Shown: positions 35,996 to 45,770, numbered from the stretch's first letter. The stretch is DNA of 64,000 nt from Staphylococcus intermedius NCTC 11048 (GCF_002902385.1 NZ_PPQH01000004.1:1-64000); one strand, 5' to 3'. A program made the numbers and translations. The notes: a model not told the origin generated them from the letters alone.

Positions 35996-36165
35996 TATTT
36001 AGTATAACACGAAATATGATTTTTAGGGAATCATTTAACTTAAACAATCTACCCAATCTGATACGTACATTGATCAAACCATTCGTTCTTCCTCAAAACC
36101 AAATCCCCAAAAAGGCGATAGCAACTGGATTCAACCTCCATTGCTATCGCCATTATTAAGCGTCT

Positions 36166-37323
36166 CTATTGCATGATGTTATGCACACGCCCCATTTTAA
36201 TCGTTTGATATACTTGAATGTCATCATCTACAATCACAAGATCGGCATCCTTACCTACCGCAATACTTCCCTTGCGATCATCAATCTTCAATGCTTTCGC
36301 CTGATTCAAGCTTGCGACGCGCCATAACGTTTCTAAACGTGCACCCGTAAATTGAATCAAGTTGCGTAAACCGTCGTTCATTTTTAAAATACTTCCCGCT
36401 AAAGAGCCCGTTTCTAAATGTGCCTCATGATCTTTCACAATCACTTTCTGACCACCTAGTTCATAGTCCCCTTCAGGCATTCCTTTTGCACGCATCGCAT
36501 CCGTAATCAAGAACATTTTTTCTGGTCCTTTATGCTGATACGCAATGGCCACGGCCTGTGGATGTGAATGCACACCATCGACAATAACCTCTGTTTTTAA
36601 CTGATCATTGGTCCATGCCGCACCAAACATTCCTGGATTTCTATGATGGAAACCAACACCCGCATTGTATAAGTGTGTGACGTGTTTGACGCCTTCTTCT
36701 GCTGCTGTGTTCGCTTGATCAAAGTCCACTTCAGTATGACCCATCGAAAAGATCATTTCATCTTTCATTGCTTGAATCACTTCACTTGCGCCTTCAACTT
36801 CGGGTGCAATCGTCACAATTTTAATGAGTCCATTAGCCGTTTCTTGAAAATGACGCAATAATTCAACAGTCGGTCGTTGAATAAATGCTGGGTTTTGCGC
36901 GCCAATTTTATGTTCAGAAATGAATGGTCCTTCTAAGTGTACACCGCCCACTTCAGCTGCATTCGTCACATCTTGTTGTTGATGATAAGCACTAATATTT
37001 TGAAGTGCTTTTTCAATCGCTTCTTGAGATTGCGTCATCGTTGTCGCTAAAAAAGTCGTTGTGCCTTCTGTCAATAGATGCTCAGCTAAATATTTCAAGC
37101 CATCATATGAGGCGTCCATCGCATCTTCACCATAACCGCCGTGGATATGCACGTCAATAAAACCTGGTAAAATGTGACGTTCTTTTGCATCTACAACATC
37201 TAAATCTCCTGTATAAGTTCCCGTTTCAACTGCTTTAATTTTGCCGTCTTCCACGATCAGGTAGCCGTCTGAAATCACACCGTCTTCTGTATAAATGACG
37301 CCATTTGTAATTGCATATGTCAT
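36166..37323 (-). CDS. nagA: N-acetylglucosamine/galactosamine-6-phosphate deacetylase
   Basis: A 385-aa amidohydrolase with metal ligands H59-x-H61 (DVHIHGGYG) and HLEGPF, MGHTEVDF, VTHLYNAG and LITDAM motifs in family order. It converts N-acetylhexosamine-6-P to hexosamine-6-P. As the last gene of the GalNAc/galacto-N-biose operon, 30 bases after EIIA, it would act on GalNAc-6-P (the AgaA role), though GlcNAc-6-P use cannot be excluded from sequence. Confidence 0.92.
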   Translation of the reverse strand: MTYAITNGVIYTEDGVISDGYLIVEDGKIKAVETGTYTGDLDVVDAKERHILPGFIDVHIHGGYGEDAMDASYDGLKYLAEHLLTEGTTTFLATTMTQSQEAIEKALQNISAYHQQQDVTNAAEVGGVHLEGPFISEHKIGAQNPAFIQRPTVELLRHFQETANGLIKIVTIAPEVEGASEVIQAMKDEMIFSMGHTEVDFDQANTAAEEGVKHVTHLYNAGVGFHHRNPGMFGAAWTNDQLKTEVIVDGVHSHPQAVAIAYQHKGPEKMFLITDAMRAKGMPEGDYELGGQKVIVKDHEAHLETGSLAGSILKMNDGLRNLIQFTGARLETLWRVASLNQAKALKIDDRKGSIAVGKDADLVIVDDDIQVYQTIKMGRVHNIMQ

Positions 37324-37353
37324 AGTATACCTTCTTTACTGTCATTGATTGTT

Positions 37354-37755
37354 TTATTCATCATCATCGTCATCGTCTTCATTTAACAATGCGTTGACGT
37401 GAATGATACCCTCTTGCGCTTTTTGCACATAGTCAGGTTCTTCACCAATCATTTTACCATTAATATAGCTAATGACCATTGGCAAACTCATCCCTACATA
37501 AAGATTTAAGTCTGCCCCATTCATAATTTTTTTAGAAACGGTATTCGCTGGTGTGCCACCTAATAAATCTGCAAAAACTGTCACTTGATCGCCTTCATCA
37601 ATGAGTGCATCCAATACTTTTTCAAAATCTTCTGGCCCCATTTCTGGTGTTAATGACGCAGTATGAATGTAGTCTTGAGGTCCAAGAATCATTTCTACAC
37701 TGTCTTTTAGCCCTTCACAAAAAGCGCCGTGACTCACAAGGATTAATTTTTCCAT
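37354..37755 (-). CDS. Mannose-family PTS EIIA (AgaF-like)
   Basis: A 133-aa cytoplasmic EIIA domain. The phosphorylated His9 is in LVSHGAFCEG, and the family DLLGGTPANT motif is present. It ends in a run of acidic residues (NEDDDDDDE) of unknown purpose. It passes phosphate from HPr to EIIB. Encoded between EIID and nagA. Confidence 0.9.
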   Translation of the reverse strand: MEKLILVSHGAFCEGLKDSVEMILGPQDYIHTASLTPEMGPEDFEKVLDALIDEGDQVTVFADLLGGTPANTVSKKIMNGADLNLYVGMSLPMVISYINGKMIGEEPDYVQKAQEGIIHVNALLNEDDDDDDE

Positions 37756-37776
37756 AGTCCAAATGCTCCCATCGCA

Positions 37777-38661
37777 TTAAATTTTTGAAATAACACCCAA
37801 CGCTGACAAGATAATCGATACAATAATCACAATAAAGATTGCACGTGTTGAGTTCATTTTTTTACGTCCTAATAACCAATAAACCGCAAATACAATTAAA
37901 AGTGGTAATAATCTCGGTAAAATCATATCCGCACTGTTTTGAATATTCACTGTTAAATCACCAATTTGTGGTTTCCAAGCAAATTGTACACGGATCATCG
38001 TTGCGACAAGTGCGCCGACCATGAATACCCCGAGCAATGTTGCTGCATTTGTTAAAGACTCTAAGCGATGTTGCATTGTTGTCACAAGTGAAATCCCTTC
38101 TTTATAAGCGAACTTCAATTGTTTCCATCTGAATACGATAATGGCAAGCATTGCGACAAACCAAAGTAATGCACCAAATGGGTTGCCGTCTTGTGCCATG
38201 TTAGCTGCAATGGCACCGAAAATTGTAGGCACTAACGAACCGAAAATCGCATCCCCTACAGCCGCAAAAGGTCCCATCAAGCCGACTTTAATCCCTTTGA
38301 CAGATTCTTTTGATGCATAGCGTTCTTTTTCTTCCATCGCAATATCGATACCCATAATAATCGTGTTAAAGAAGTTACTTGTATTGAAGAATTGTGCGTG
38401 TGTTCGCATCATTTCTTGTAATTCAGGCGAATCATCACCATAAATTTTACGTAACTGTGGAAGAATCGTGTATAAATAACCAGACCCTTGCATACGCTCG
38501 TAGTTCCAGCCCCATTGGAAGAATAATAAGCTTCGTAAATTGATTTGTCTAAAGTCTTTATCAGTCAGTTTATAAGGTGTGTCAGGCATTTTTCCAGTTA
38601 ACTTTGAATTTGCTTCAGCGCTTTGAGAAATCTGTGTTTCCGTTTGATTATAATTCGTCAT
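37777..38661 (-). CDS. Mannose-family PTS EIID (AgaD-like)
   Basis: A 294-aa membrane subunit that with EIIC forms the sugar channel. Motifs LLFFQWGWNYERMQGSGYLY, MGPFAAVGDAIFGSLVPTI and FNTNTIIMGIDIAMEE-like segments define the family. The start is taken at ATG 38661 behind GGAGAGATTG, which overlaps EIIC by 14 bases. The frame extends to 38709 without a site. Confidence 0.9.
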   Translation of the reverse strand: MTNYNQTETQISQSAEANSKLTGKMPDTPYKLTDKDFRQINLRSLLFFQWGWNYERMQGSGYLYTILPQLRKIYGDDSPELQEMMRTHAQFFNTSNFFNTIIMGIDIAMEEKERYASKESVKGIKVGLMGPFAAVGDAIFGSLVPTIFGAIAANMAQDGNPFGALLWFVAMLAIIVFRWKQLKFAYKEGISLVTTMQHRLESLTNAATLLGVFMVGALVATMIRVQFAWKPQIGDLTVNIQNSADMILPRLLPLLIVFAVYWLLGRKKMNSTRAIFIVIIVSIILSALGVISKI

Positions 38662-39547
38662 CTTCAATCTCTCCTTCATCGTCCGCATCTGTTGCTTGTC
38701 TTCCTCCATTATTAGCAGGTGCTACTTTTGATTGTGAAGTTCGACTGTACTCCATTGCCGCTAAAGCAAAACCAATCGCTGCAATCGCCAACATTGGTAA
38801 TGATGAGAATGACATTGTAAAGTTTTTGTCTAAACCTGCAACTGATGTGCCTAAACCTGATAAACCGTTGAATACTGTGACCATTAATGCCGTAATAATA
38901 AAACCTAAAATAAAGTAAGGATAATGTTTTTTCAAAGGTAAGTAACGTAATAAAATCGCGAAACCGACTGCTGGTAATACGGCACCTGCCACTGTTAAAC
39001 CGTCACCTAACCATTTTAAGTCACCGTTTAAGTAGTCAACGATTTTACTTACCACGCTACCACCGAATACAAGTGCTAAAAATACTGGGATTGCACGAGA
39101 TAACGCCCATGGAATCGCACCGTATAAGTAGTTGCGTTCGATGCCTTTGTAATCCATTTGTTCAATCTTTCTATCAATGCGATGTGCAAAGAATGTATTC
39201 GTAAAGCGTGCTAAAATATCTGTTTGAATCATTAAGCTTGCAACAGGTACTGCAAGTGTCGCAAGTGCTTGTTGTGGGTTCATTCCGAGTGCAACTGAGA
39301 ACGCAACTGCTAATACTGTCCCCGAGTTGGCGTCGATTCTTGATGCACCACCAAAAGTCCCTACACCTAAAATAGTTAACTGCATGCCCCCACCGATAAT
39401 TAAACCTGTAGTCACATCCCCCATAATTAACCCTGAAATAATTCCTGCAAATACAGGATGACCAAAAATGTTGAATTGTATATCATCTAAAATTTGATAA
39501 CCTGCATAGAGCGTTAAGAGCAATACTTGCCACCATAAAATATCCAT
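38648..39547 (-). CDS. Mannose-family PTS EIIC (AgaW/C-like)
   Basis: A 299-aa membrane protein with 7-8 hydrophobic segments and the family signature GLIMGDVTTGLIIGGGMQLT (about 37-56). It imports the sugar together with EIID. Its acidic C terminus (DADDEGEIEDDEL) overlaps the EIID start. Encoded 21 bases after EIIB. Confidence 0.92.
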   Translation of the reverse strand: MDILWWQVLLLTLYAGYQILDDIQFNIFGHPVFAGIISGLIMGDVTTGLIIGGGMQLTILGVGTFGGASRIDANSGTVLAVAFSVALGMNPQQALATLAVPVASLMIQTDILARFTNTFFAHRIDRKIEQMDYKGIERNYLYGAIPWALSRAIPVFLALVFGGSVVSKIVDYLNGDLKWLGDGLTVAGAVLPAVGFAILLRYLPLKKHYPYFILGFIITALMVTVFNGLSGLGTSVAGLDKNFTMSFSSLPMLAIAAIGFALAAMEYSRTSQSKVAPANNGGRQATDADDEGEIEDDEL

Positions 39548-39568
39548 TAGAAACGCCTCCTGATAGTC

Positions 39569-40048
39569 CTATTCTTTGATTAATGTCATAAAGTCAACTG
39601 TTTTATCGTTTGGCACCATTTGCGAAATGATGTTCACGCCTTTTTCTTGCAATAATTTGAAGTTATCGACATCTTCATCAGTAATGTTGATTGAGTTTGT
39701 AATAGAACGTGTTTCATTTGTTTGTGACATGTTCCCTACGTTCAATTCTTCAATTTTCACACCATGATTCACAAGTTCCACAAAGCGATCCGGACGTTTT
39801 GCAATAACCATCACGCGTTGAGAGTCATATTTACCGTTATTGATATTGTTTGCTGCTTTTTCAACCGGTAACACACTCAATTTAATCCCTGCTGGTGTCG
39901 CAAGTTTTAAAGCTTGTTTGTCGATATCACTTTGCGCAACTTCATTATCAATCACGATAAAGCGACCAATGTTTAATTTTGTTGCCCATAAGTTTGCGAC
40001 TTGCCCGTGAATGAGTCTACCATCGATTCTACTTCCGATAATTGCCAT
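39569..40048 (-). CDS. Mannose-family PTS EIIB (AgaV/B-like)
   Basis: A 159-aa cytoplasmic EIIB. Phospho-accepting His14 is in DGRLIHGQVANLW, followed by the family FIVIDNEVAQ stretch. It transfers phosphate to the incoming sugar. The gene lies just downstream of the GH35 beta-galactosidase, the order found in streptococcal bgaC-PTS clusters. Confidence 0.92.
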   Translation of the reverse strand: MAIIGSRIDGRLIHGQVANLWATKLNIGRFIVIDNEVAQSDIDKQALKLATPAGIKLSVLPVEKAANNINNGKYDSQRVMVIAKRPDRFVELVNHGVKIEELNVGNMSQTNETRSITNSINITDEDVDNFKLLQEKGVNIISQMVPNDKTVDFMTLIKE

Positions 40049-40062
40049 AATAAATCCACTCC

Positions 40063-41835
40063 TTATATTTCAGAAAATTGAGGTGCTTCAATCAGTTGGA
40101 TATTTTCTGGATGTTTTCCTTCTGAGTCAAACACGATAATCTCATTTTTTCCTTGCTTCAAAAATGCTTTTGAAATGTAAAGCGACTGTGAGGGTCCAAT
40201 TTCCCAATAACGACCCATGTTGAAACCATTGACGAGTACAATACCTTTGCTGAAACCGCTTACATCAATATGCGTATTGTTTGGCTCTGCTAAGTCAAAT
40301 GTATATTTGTAAAAAGCAGGTTGTTGCGCTGACCAATCCCGTTTGAAATGGTCATCTATTAATCGCTCAAAGTCAATATCGAATTGTTCCCATTCTTGTA
40401 CGAAATGAAGATCTTGCATGAGACCTTGACCCAAACCTTTACGCTGTGTCGGTGCCAATAACTTATAGCCGTAATTCACACGACCCATATTTTCAACGAG
40501 CACATCAATTTGTGGTTGGTCAGACGTTAATGTGACTTCAAATTGATCCCCAATCTCTTCTTGATACGCTGTGTAGACATGCTTTTGGTCTACATAACAG
40601 TGCACACGGTCTCTTGCATCTACAATGCGTAATTTTTCTTGTTCTGTTGCTTTATGGATACGTGTACGATATACCATATAACCATAGCCAGAACCCGCTT
40701 CTTCCATCGTTTGTGGATAGAAACTTGTCGTTTTTGTCGAAATGTCTTCAAGTACTTCGAATAAATTCACTTTGTCTGTCAATGGAATATCTTTCATTGA
40801 CATGAATGTTTTCGTTCTTGGTTCATGTTGCTCAATGTCAGGTATTTCTTCTTTGAGCATTTCTTGTAAAGCGAAGTATTTTTCTGTTGGATTACCTGCT
40901 TCATCTAACGGCGCATGATAATCATAAGAAGTCACTTGTGGTAAATCTTTCGTGCCACGTGCCGAGCAACCATTCCAAAAACCAAAGTTCGTCCCACCAT
41001 GGAACATATATAAATTAAGTGAGCCTAGTTTTACTGCATCGCGCACTTCTTCAGCCAAATCATCACTGTCTCGTTTAATCACAGGTTCACCCCAGCGATT
41101 AAACCAGCCATCCCAAAATTCCATACACATGAGCGGCCATTTTTTACTAAATTCTTGTTGGAACGTCTTTAAGTTTTCGAAATTTTGAACGGTACGAGAA
41201 CCAAAGTTGCCTGTCGGTAAAATATCATCTTCAATCAAACTACCTGCTCTTAAACATTGATCCCAAGCACCGTCTGATGTAAAGAATGGTACCGTCACCC
41301 CTTCTTCACGCATCATATGCGCAAGTGCACGTAAATATTCGTGATCTTGACCGAATGAACCGTATTCATTTTCGACTTGCATCATGATAATCGGGCCGCC
41401 TTGATCAATTTGCAATGTCGTTAAGATTTTAAACAGTTCATGATAATATTTTTTCACTTTTTCTAAATACTTCTCATCACTCGAACGAATACGCATTGTA
41501 CGGTCATTGAGTAACCATGCCGGAAAGCCTCCGAACTCCCATTCCGCACAAATATACGGAGATGGCCGAACGATCACGTACAGTCCAAGCTGATCAGCAA
41601 GTTCGATAAAATGTTTTAAATCTTTATGTCCTTTGAAGTCATATTCATTTTCAATTGTTTCATGAAAGTTCCAAGGGACATAGGTTTCCACAGTGTTAAA
41701 CCCCAGTGCTTTCAAATTGTATAATGAATCTTCCCAGTCATCCTTTGGTATTCTGAAGTAATGGATGGCACCGGACAATATCTTGATAGGTTTGTCATCT
41801 AATAAAAATGTATCGCTGATTTTGAAACGACTCAC
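40063..41835 (-). CDS. bgaC: GH35 beta-galactosidase (BgaC-like, Gal-beta-1,3 specific)
   Basis: A 590-aa glycoside hydrolase family 35 enzyme. The acid/base is Glu157 in QVENEYG, the nucleophile Glu239 in CMEFWDGW, and C-terminal beta domains complete it (length as pneumococcal BgaC). GH35 enzymes of this type cut Gal-beta-1,3-GlcNAc/GalNAc. No signal peptide is present, so it would act on disaccharide after import. The frame starts with GTG 41835 behind GAGGTGAT. Encoded just upstream of PTS EIIB. Confidence 0.9.
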   Translation of the reverse strand: MSRFKISDTFLLDDKPIKILSGAIHYFRIPKDDWEDSLYNLKALGFNTVETYVPWNFHETIENEYDFKGHKDLKHFIELADQLGLYVIVRPSPYICAEWEFGGFPAWLLNDRTMRIRSSDEKYLEKVKKYYHELFKILTTLQIDQGGPIIMMQVENEYGSFGQDHEYLRALAHMMREEGVTVPFFTSDGAWDQCLRAGSLIEDDILPTGNFGSRTVQNFENLKTFQQEFSKKWPLMCMEFWDGWFNRWGEPVIKRDSDDLAEEVRDAVKLGSLNLYMFHGGTNFGFWNGCSARGTKDLPQVTSYDYHAPLDEAGNPTEKYFALQEMLKEEIPDIEQHEPRTKTFMSMKDIPLTDKVNLFEVLEDISTKTTSFYPQTMEEAGSGYGYMVYRTRIHKATEQEKLRIVDARDRVHCYVDQKHVYTAYQEEIGDQFEVTLTSDQPQIDVLVENMGRVNYGYKLLAPTQRKGLGQGLMQDLHFVQEWEQFDIDFERLIDDHFKRDWSAQQPAFYKYTFDLAEPNNTHIDVSGFSKGIVLVNGFNMGRYWEIGPSQSLYISKAFLKQGKNEIIVFDSEGKHPENIQLIEAPQFSEI

Positions 41836-41847
41836 ATCATCACCTCA

Positions 41848-42789
41848 TTAAAATTGAACTGGTGTTGCTGTTTTTACATTCACTTCATTCAGTGCTGTTA
41901 AGTTATCAAGACCTTCACTTTCCAACCATGCTTTCGCCGCTTCTTCACCTGCGTCTGCCAGTGCTGTTGTTGCACCTTTCCATGTTGCACGACCACATAA
42001 AATACCATTAAAATGTGCACCATGATCAGCTGCAAATTGGAGTGAATCCATAAATAATTGTGCAGATACGCCACCACTCAAATAAATATAAGGGATGTTT
42101 GTTGCAGCATCTTGCGCTTTGAACGCTTCTGCTGCTTCTGCTTGAGTCATCACCGCTTTGTCTCCAAATCCTTCAACAAAGTTCATGTTCACTGGAATTT
42201 CCACTTTCAATGTATCCACTTGGAAGCGTGGTTCACTGAATACACGCATCGCTTCATTCACTTTATGAGGACGCACTTTCGCATATGCTTCACCTTTTTC
42301 GTCACCAATGCTGTCATCGTAAGTTAAGATTTCAAGTAAAAATGGGACGTTTTCAGCTTGACACTCTGTACCTACACGCTCAATTAACGCTTGTTTCTTT
42401 TGATTGATTTCGTCTGCTTCGTCTACATCATAGTAAAGTAAGAACTTCACAGCGTCTGCACCAGCTTCAACAAGACGACGTACACTTTGATCTTCAATGA
42501 GACGTGGTAAGCGTCCAGGACGAGACTGATCATAACCTGTTTGTTCATAAGATAAGATTAAGCCAGCTTTTTCATCTTTTGCTTTTGCAGCATCTAAACC
42601 ATATTCAGGGTCTACTAAAAAACTAGAACCATGTGGTGTTAACACTTCAGATACTAATTTTTTAAATAGTGACAAGTTCTCAGGCGTTCCTTTGTCACCT
42701 AATAAATTTCTTAATGCGCCGCGTTGGTCTACTGCCACTGCTGCATAAATCCCATTCTCATCTACTAAACGACTTAAATCTTTTACCAT
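41848..42789 (-). CDS. Tagatose-1,6-bisphosphate aldolase (LacD-like)
   Basis: A 313-aa class I aldolase of the LacD/DeoC-type fold. It would split tagatose-1,6-bisphosphate into dihydroxyacetone phosphate and glyceraldehyde-3-phosphate. Family features: AVDQRGALRNLL near the N terminus, the lysine in GADAVKFLLYYD, and IYLSGGVSAQLF (phosphate binding) near 230. It starts 7 bases inside the kinase gene. A paralogue of the lac-operon enzyme, dedicated here to the GalNAc route. Confidence 0.9.
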   Translation of the reverse strand: MVKDLSRLVDENGIYAAVAVDQRGALRNLLGDKGTPENLSLFKKLVSEVLTPHGSSFLVDPEYGLDAAKAKDEKAGLILSYEQTGYDQSRPGRLPRLIEDQSVRRLVEAGADAVKFLLYYDVDEADEINQKKQALIERVGTECQAENVPFLLEILTYDDSIGDEKGEAYAKVRPHKVNEAMRVFSEPRFQVDTLKVEIPVNMNFVEGFGDKAVMTQAEAAEAFKAQDAATNIPYIYLSGGVSAQLFMDSLQFAADHGAHFNGILCGRATWKGATTALADAGEEAAKAWLESEGLDNLTALNEVNVKTATPVQF

Positions 42790-43721
42790 TCAAACCTCTC
42801 CACTTCTATTTCATTTTTAATCTCAGAGACTTGGTTGACATCAATAAAACCTGTCTTTTCTTGTAAAGCATTCGATGTCCCACATGCGAGCGCTTGGCGA
42901 ATTAAAGCTTCAGGTGCTAAACCTTGATCCACACCATAAGCAATGCCAGCTACAGTAGAATCACCCGAACCGACCGGATTGACAATGTCTTTATGTGGCA
43001 ATGTCGCACGATAAATGTCTGACTTCCATTTCACGAGCGCACCCTCTCCACCTAACGTTAAAAAGACATCGCAGTTGCTAAAATACGCATGTGATTGCAG
43101 CAAGCGAGCACAATCATCAATCGTCAACTGTGCTTCATCGACTAACATTTCAAATTCAGATTGGTTCGGCTTAATACAATGAATCGGCAACTCAGCTTCT
43201 AATAATGCTTTCAACTCACCCGCATGCGTATCCACAATATTGTACGTATTTGGTAGCGCTTTCAAAATATGCGTCATATGGTCAAACTTCGACCGAGATT
43301 CGAACTGTGGTGAACTTCCACTAATTGTCACCACTTTTGCATCTGCAGCATGTTTCGAGATATTTTCAAAATAAGCTTGCTGCTCACTTTCTGAAATCGT
43401 TGGACCTTGCTCAAGCACTTCTGTTTGCGCTTGACCGTCATTCAACGCTAAACTTTGCCTTGTCTGTCCCTTGATAAACGTAAATGCACTTGTGATACCC
43501 ATCGCTTTCAATGTATCAGCCATCCACTGACCATTCACACCACCCAGGTAGCCAAATGCACAATGCGCCGCGCCTAACTGATGCAGCACTTTGGTCACAT
43601 TAATTCCTTTGCCACCTGGATTTTCAATTTTCTGTTTAACACGATGTACCTCACCCACGACAAGCGGCTCAATTTTGTACGTAATGTCCACTGATGGATT
43701 AAACGTATGTGTTGCAATCAT
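42783..43721 (-). CDS. Tagatose-6-phosphate kinase (LacC-like, PfkB family)
   Basis: A 312-aa PfkB-family kinase with the PGGKGINVTKVL substrate motif at about 33-44 and the catalytic NPVGSGDSTVAG motif near 250. By context it phosphorylates tagatose-6-P to the 1,6-bisphosphate; the family also includes fructose-1-phosphate kinases. Overlaps the aldolase gene by 7 bases. Confidence 0.88.
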   Translation of the reverse strand: MIATHTFNPSVDITYKIEPLVVGEVHRVKQKIENPGGKGINVTKVLHQLGAAHCAFGYLGGVNGQWMADTLKAMGITSAFTFIKGQTRQSLALNDGQAQTEVLEQGPTISESEQQAYFENISKHAADAKVVTISGSSPQFESRSKFDHMTHILKALPNTYNIVDTHAGELKALLEAELPIHCIKPNQSEFEMLVDEAQLTIDDCARLLQSHAYFSNCDVFLTLGGEGALVKWKSDIYRATLPHKDIVNPVGSGDSTVAGIAYGVDQGLAPEALIRQALACGTSNALQEKTGFIDVNQVSEIKNEIEVERFEW

Positions 43722-43727
43722 TGTTCA

Positions 43728-44843
43728 TCACCCTTTAACTGGATAAATCGTAACCCCTTTAACAACACGGTTAATAAAACCGTCTGGACTCGGGTTATCT
43801 GGATTTAAACCTAATGCATCAGAACGTTGTGCAGCAAGCAACTGGCCAAACATTAAATATTGAAGCGCAAGTTCCATATCTGATAATGATTCAGATTGTG
43901 GGAGCTGTACTGTGTGCTCGCCCGCATCACTTTGACCATCTAAAATATACATTTTGTAACGATCTTTCACTTGTCCCACTTCTTTAATCAAATCATCTTC
44001 GTATTGACGATGGTAGGCGCCATTACTACGCATCATAATGAAAATGGTATCTTTACTTAAGCCAGCTTTAGGACCATGTCTGAAACCTAATGTTGTTTCA
44101 CGTGCGATTTCAGTTTGGCCTGCAGTCAACTCGTTCAATTTTAAGCTCACTTCTTTCGTTAACTCACCAATCAAGCCTGTCCCTACGTAAAACACTTTTG
44201 AAAATTCAAGTGCATTCACAGCTTGAGCTTGTTGTTCGAGCCAATCAAAGTTAGATGCTGCAATCTCGAAAAATTGAGGGCTAACTGTCCCACCAAAAAG
44301 TAAGTAACTCGCAAATAACATCGATGAAAAGCTTGATGTCATCGCCAAGGACTTGTCGTTCGTTTCTTCAGGTAGAATCACTTTGAATACATTGTCTTTA
44401 TCCGCTTCGTATGCCCCTAAAAAGCCATCTTTATTATTTGTAATGAATAGGTGATACACATTTTGAGAAAGTTCATTCGCAAATTCGACTGTCGCTTTCG
44501 TTTCTGGACTATTACCCGAACGTGCAAATGACACAACCAGATATGCTGTTTGATCATCAATGTAAAGTTGTGGATCTGTCACAAAATGCGTGGTTGGTAC
44601 AGATTCAAATTCAAAGTTTGGCATCACCGCTGTGTTGCGTGCCATACGTGCGACATCACCGACATAGGCACTAGAACCTGCACCGGTGAACAGCACTTTT
44701 AATTTTTTCCCAACGTTCTCTTGTTCAATTCGATTTACAAATTGATCGAATGCTTCTTGTTGCGCTCGAACAATATCAAACGTTTTTTTCAAAGTTTGTG
44801 GTTGTTGCTTTATTTCGCGATAAGTATCTGTTTCATATAACAC
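43728..44843 (-). CDS. agaS: Galactosamine-6-phosphate isomerase/deaminase (AgaS)
   Basis: A 371-aa protein with two SIS domains (about 35-175 and 200-355), containing FTGAGSSAYVGD and VSFARSGNSPET sugar-phosphate-binding motifs. AgaS converts galactosamine-6-P to tagatose-6-P plus ammonia. The start is taken at GTG 44843, 6 bases after GGGAGGT; the ATG at 44858 lies before the site. First structural gene of the operon, 27 bases after agaR. Confidence 0.9.
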   Translation of the reverse strand: MLYETDTYREIKQQPQTLKKTFDIVRAQQEAFDQFVNRIEQENVGKKLKVLFTGAGSSAYVGDVARMARNTAVMPNFEFESVPTTHFVTDPQLYIDDQTAYLVVSFARSGNSPETKATVEFANELSQNVYHLFITNNKDGFLGAYEADKDNVFKVILPEETNDKSLAMTSSFSSMLFASYLLFGGTVSPQFFEIAASNFDWLEQQAQAVNALEFSKVFYVGTGLIGELTKEVSLKLNELTAGQTEIARETTLGFRHGPKAGLSKDTIFIMMRSNGAYHRQYEDDLIKEVGQVKDRYKMYILDGQSDAGEHTVQLPQSESLSDMELALQYLMFGQLLAAQRSDALGLNPDNPSPDGFINRVVKGVTIYPVKG

Positions 44844-44870
44844 AATACGACCTCCCATATCTATTTATCA

Positions 44871-45581
44871 TTACATCAATTGCACGGTGTACTTATATTT
44901 ATGTCCACTTGCAATACTTTGTGTAAACTCAATCAGATCTTCACCTACATAACTAAAGCGTTCAATAAACATACAACTATCATCGACGACACCATTCAAC
45001 AATTCCGCGTGTTCTTTACTTAACTTACTCGCCGTCAAAGTCTCACAAGCGTTCGTAATTTGCAAACCGTAATGACGATTGAGCGTTTCATAGAGAGAGA
45101 CACGATTAAAATCAAATTGTTCGAGCCCTTCGCAAAAACGCATTGGTAAATAACTCACCTCGTATATGAGCGGGACATCATTCGAAAGTCGTAAACGCTT
45201 TAATTCATAAACATATTGATAAGGTTTCAGATTCATTTTTTCTTGCAAAAAAGTGGTAGATGGGATGAGTTGAATGTTTAACATTTTTGTACTCGCCACA
45301 TCACCATTTTTTTCAATTTCATCTTTAAAACTATATAGTTCATTTAAAAACTGCGTATATCGACTACCTAACACAAAGGATCCTTTGCCATGTTCGCGTT
45401 TAATGACATGATCTTTTTCCAAACGATCTAAAGCTTCGCGCACGGTAATTCGACTCACACCAAACGCCTCACATAGCTTACGTTCTGATGGTATTTTATC
45501 GCCTTCTTTATATTCACCAGCCTTAATGCGACTATGAATGCCTTTGTACACTTGATAGTACAATGGTAATTTTTCAGCCAT
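44871..45581 (-). CDS. GntR/HutC-family regulator of the GalNAc operon
   Basis: A 236-aa regulator with an N-terminal winged helix-turn-helix (about 8-70; GDKIPSERKLCEAFGVSRITVREALDRL) and a UTRA ligand domain (about 90-235). It probably binds the TGGTTATAACCA sites at 45600 and 45759 and releases them on binding a sugar phosphate. The start is ATG 45581 after AGGAG; an ATG four codons earlier (45593) is possible. First gene of the operon, so it would control its own expression. Confidence 0.9.
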   Translation of the reverse strand: MAEKLPLYYQVYKGIHSRIKAGEYKEGDKIPSERKLCEAFGVSRITVREALDRLEKDHVIKREHGKGSFVLGSRYTQFLNELYSFKDEIEKNGDVASTKMLNIQLIPSTTFLQEKMNLKPYQYVYELKRLRLSNDVPLIYEVSYLPMRFCEGLEQFDFNRVSLYETLNRHYGLQITNACETLTASKLSKEHAELLNGVVDDSCMFIERFSYVGEDLIEFTQSIASGHKYKYTVQLM

Positions 45582-45599
45582 GATATCATTCACTCCTAC

Positions 45600-45611
45600 T
45601 GGTTATAACCA
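45600..45611. promoter_or_regulatory. GntR operator 1 (TGGTTATAACCA)
   Basis: Perfect 12-base palindrome directly upstream of the regulator gene's ribosome site. An identical site lies 159 bases upstream. Confidence 0.8.
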
Positions 45612-45758
45612 CTTTGATTATAATGATTTCCTTCTTTTTTGTAAAGGCTTTCATTTTGTTTTTTATCTTTCAATTGTTATGATGCTTATACCCATTATAC
45701 TTTGCTTTTAGTAATAAAAATATATTTAAAATCTTTGTAAAATCCAAATGATTCATTC

Positions 45759-45770
45759 TGGTTATAACCA
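45759..45770. promoter_or_regulatory. GntR operator 2 (TGGTTATAACCA)
   Basis: Second perfect copy, sharing CTGGTTATAACCACT with operator 1. Spacing of 159 bases (about 15 helical turns) allows DNA looping by the GntR protein. Confidence 0.8.
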
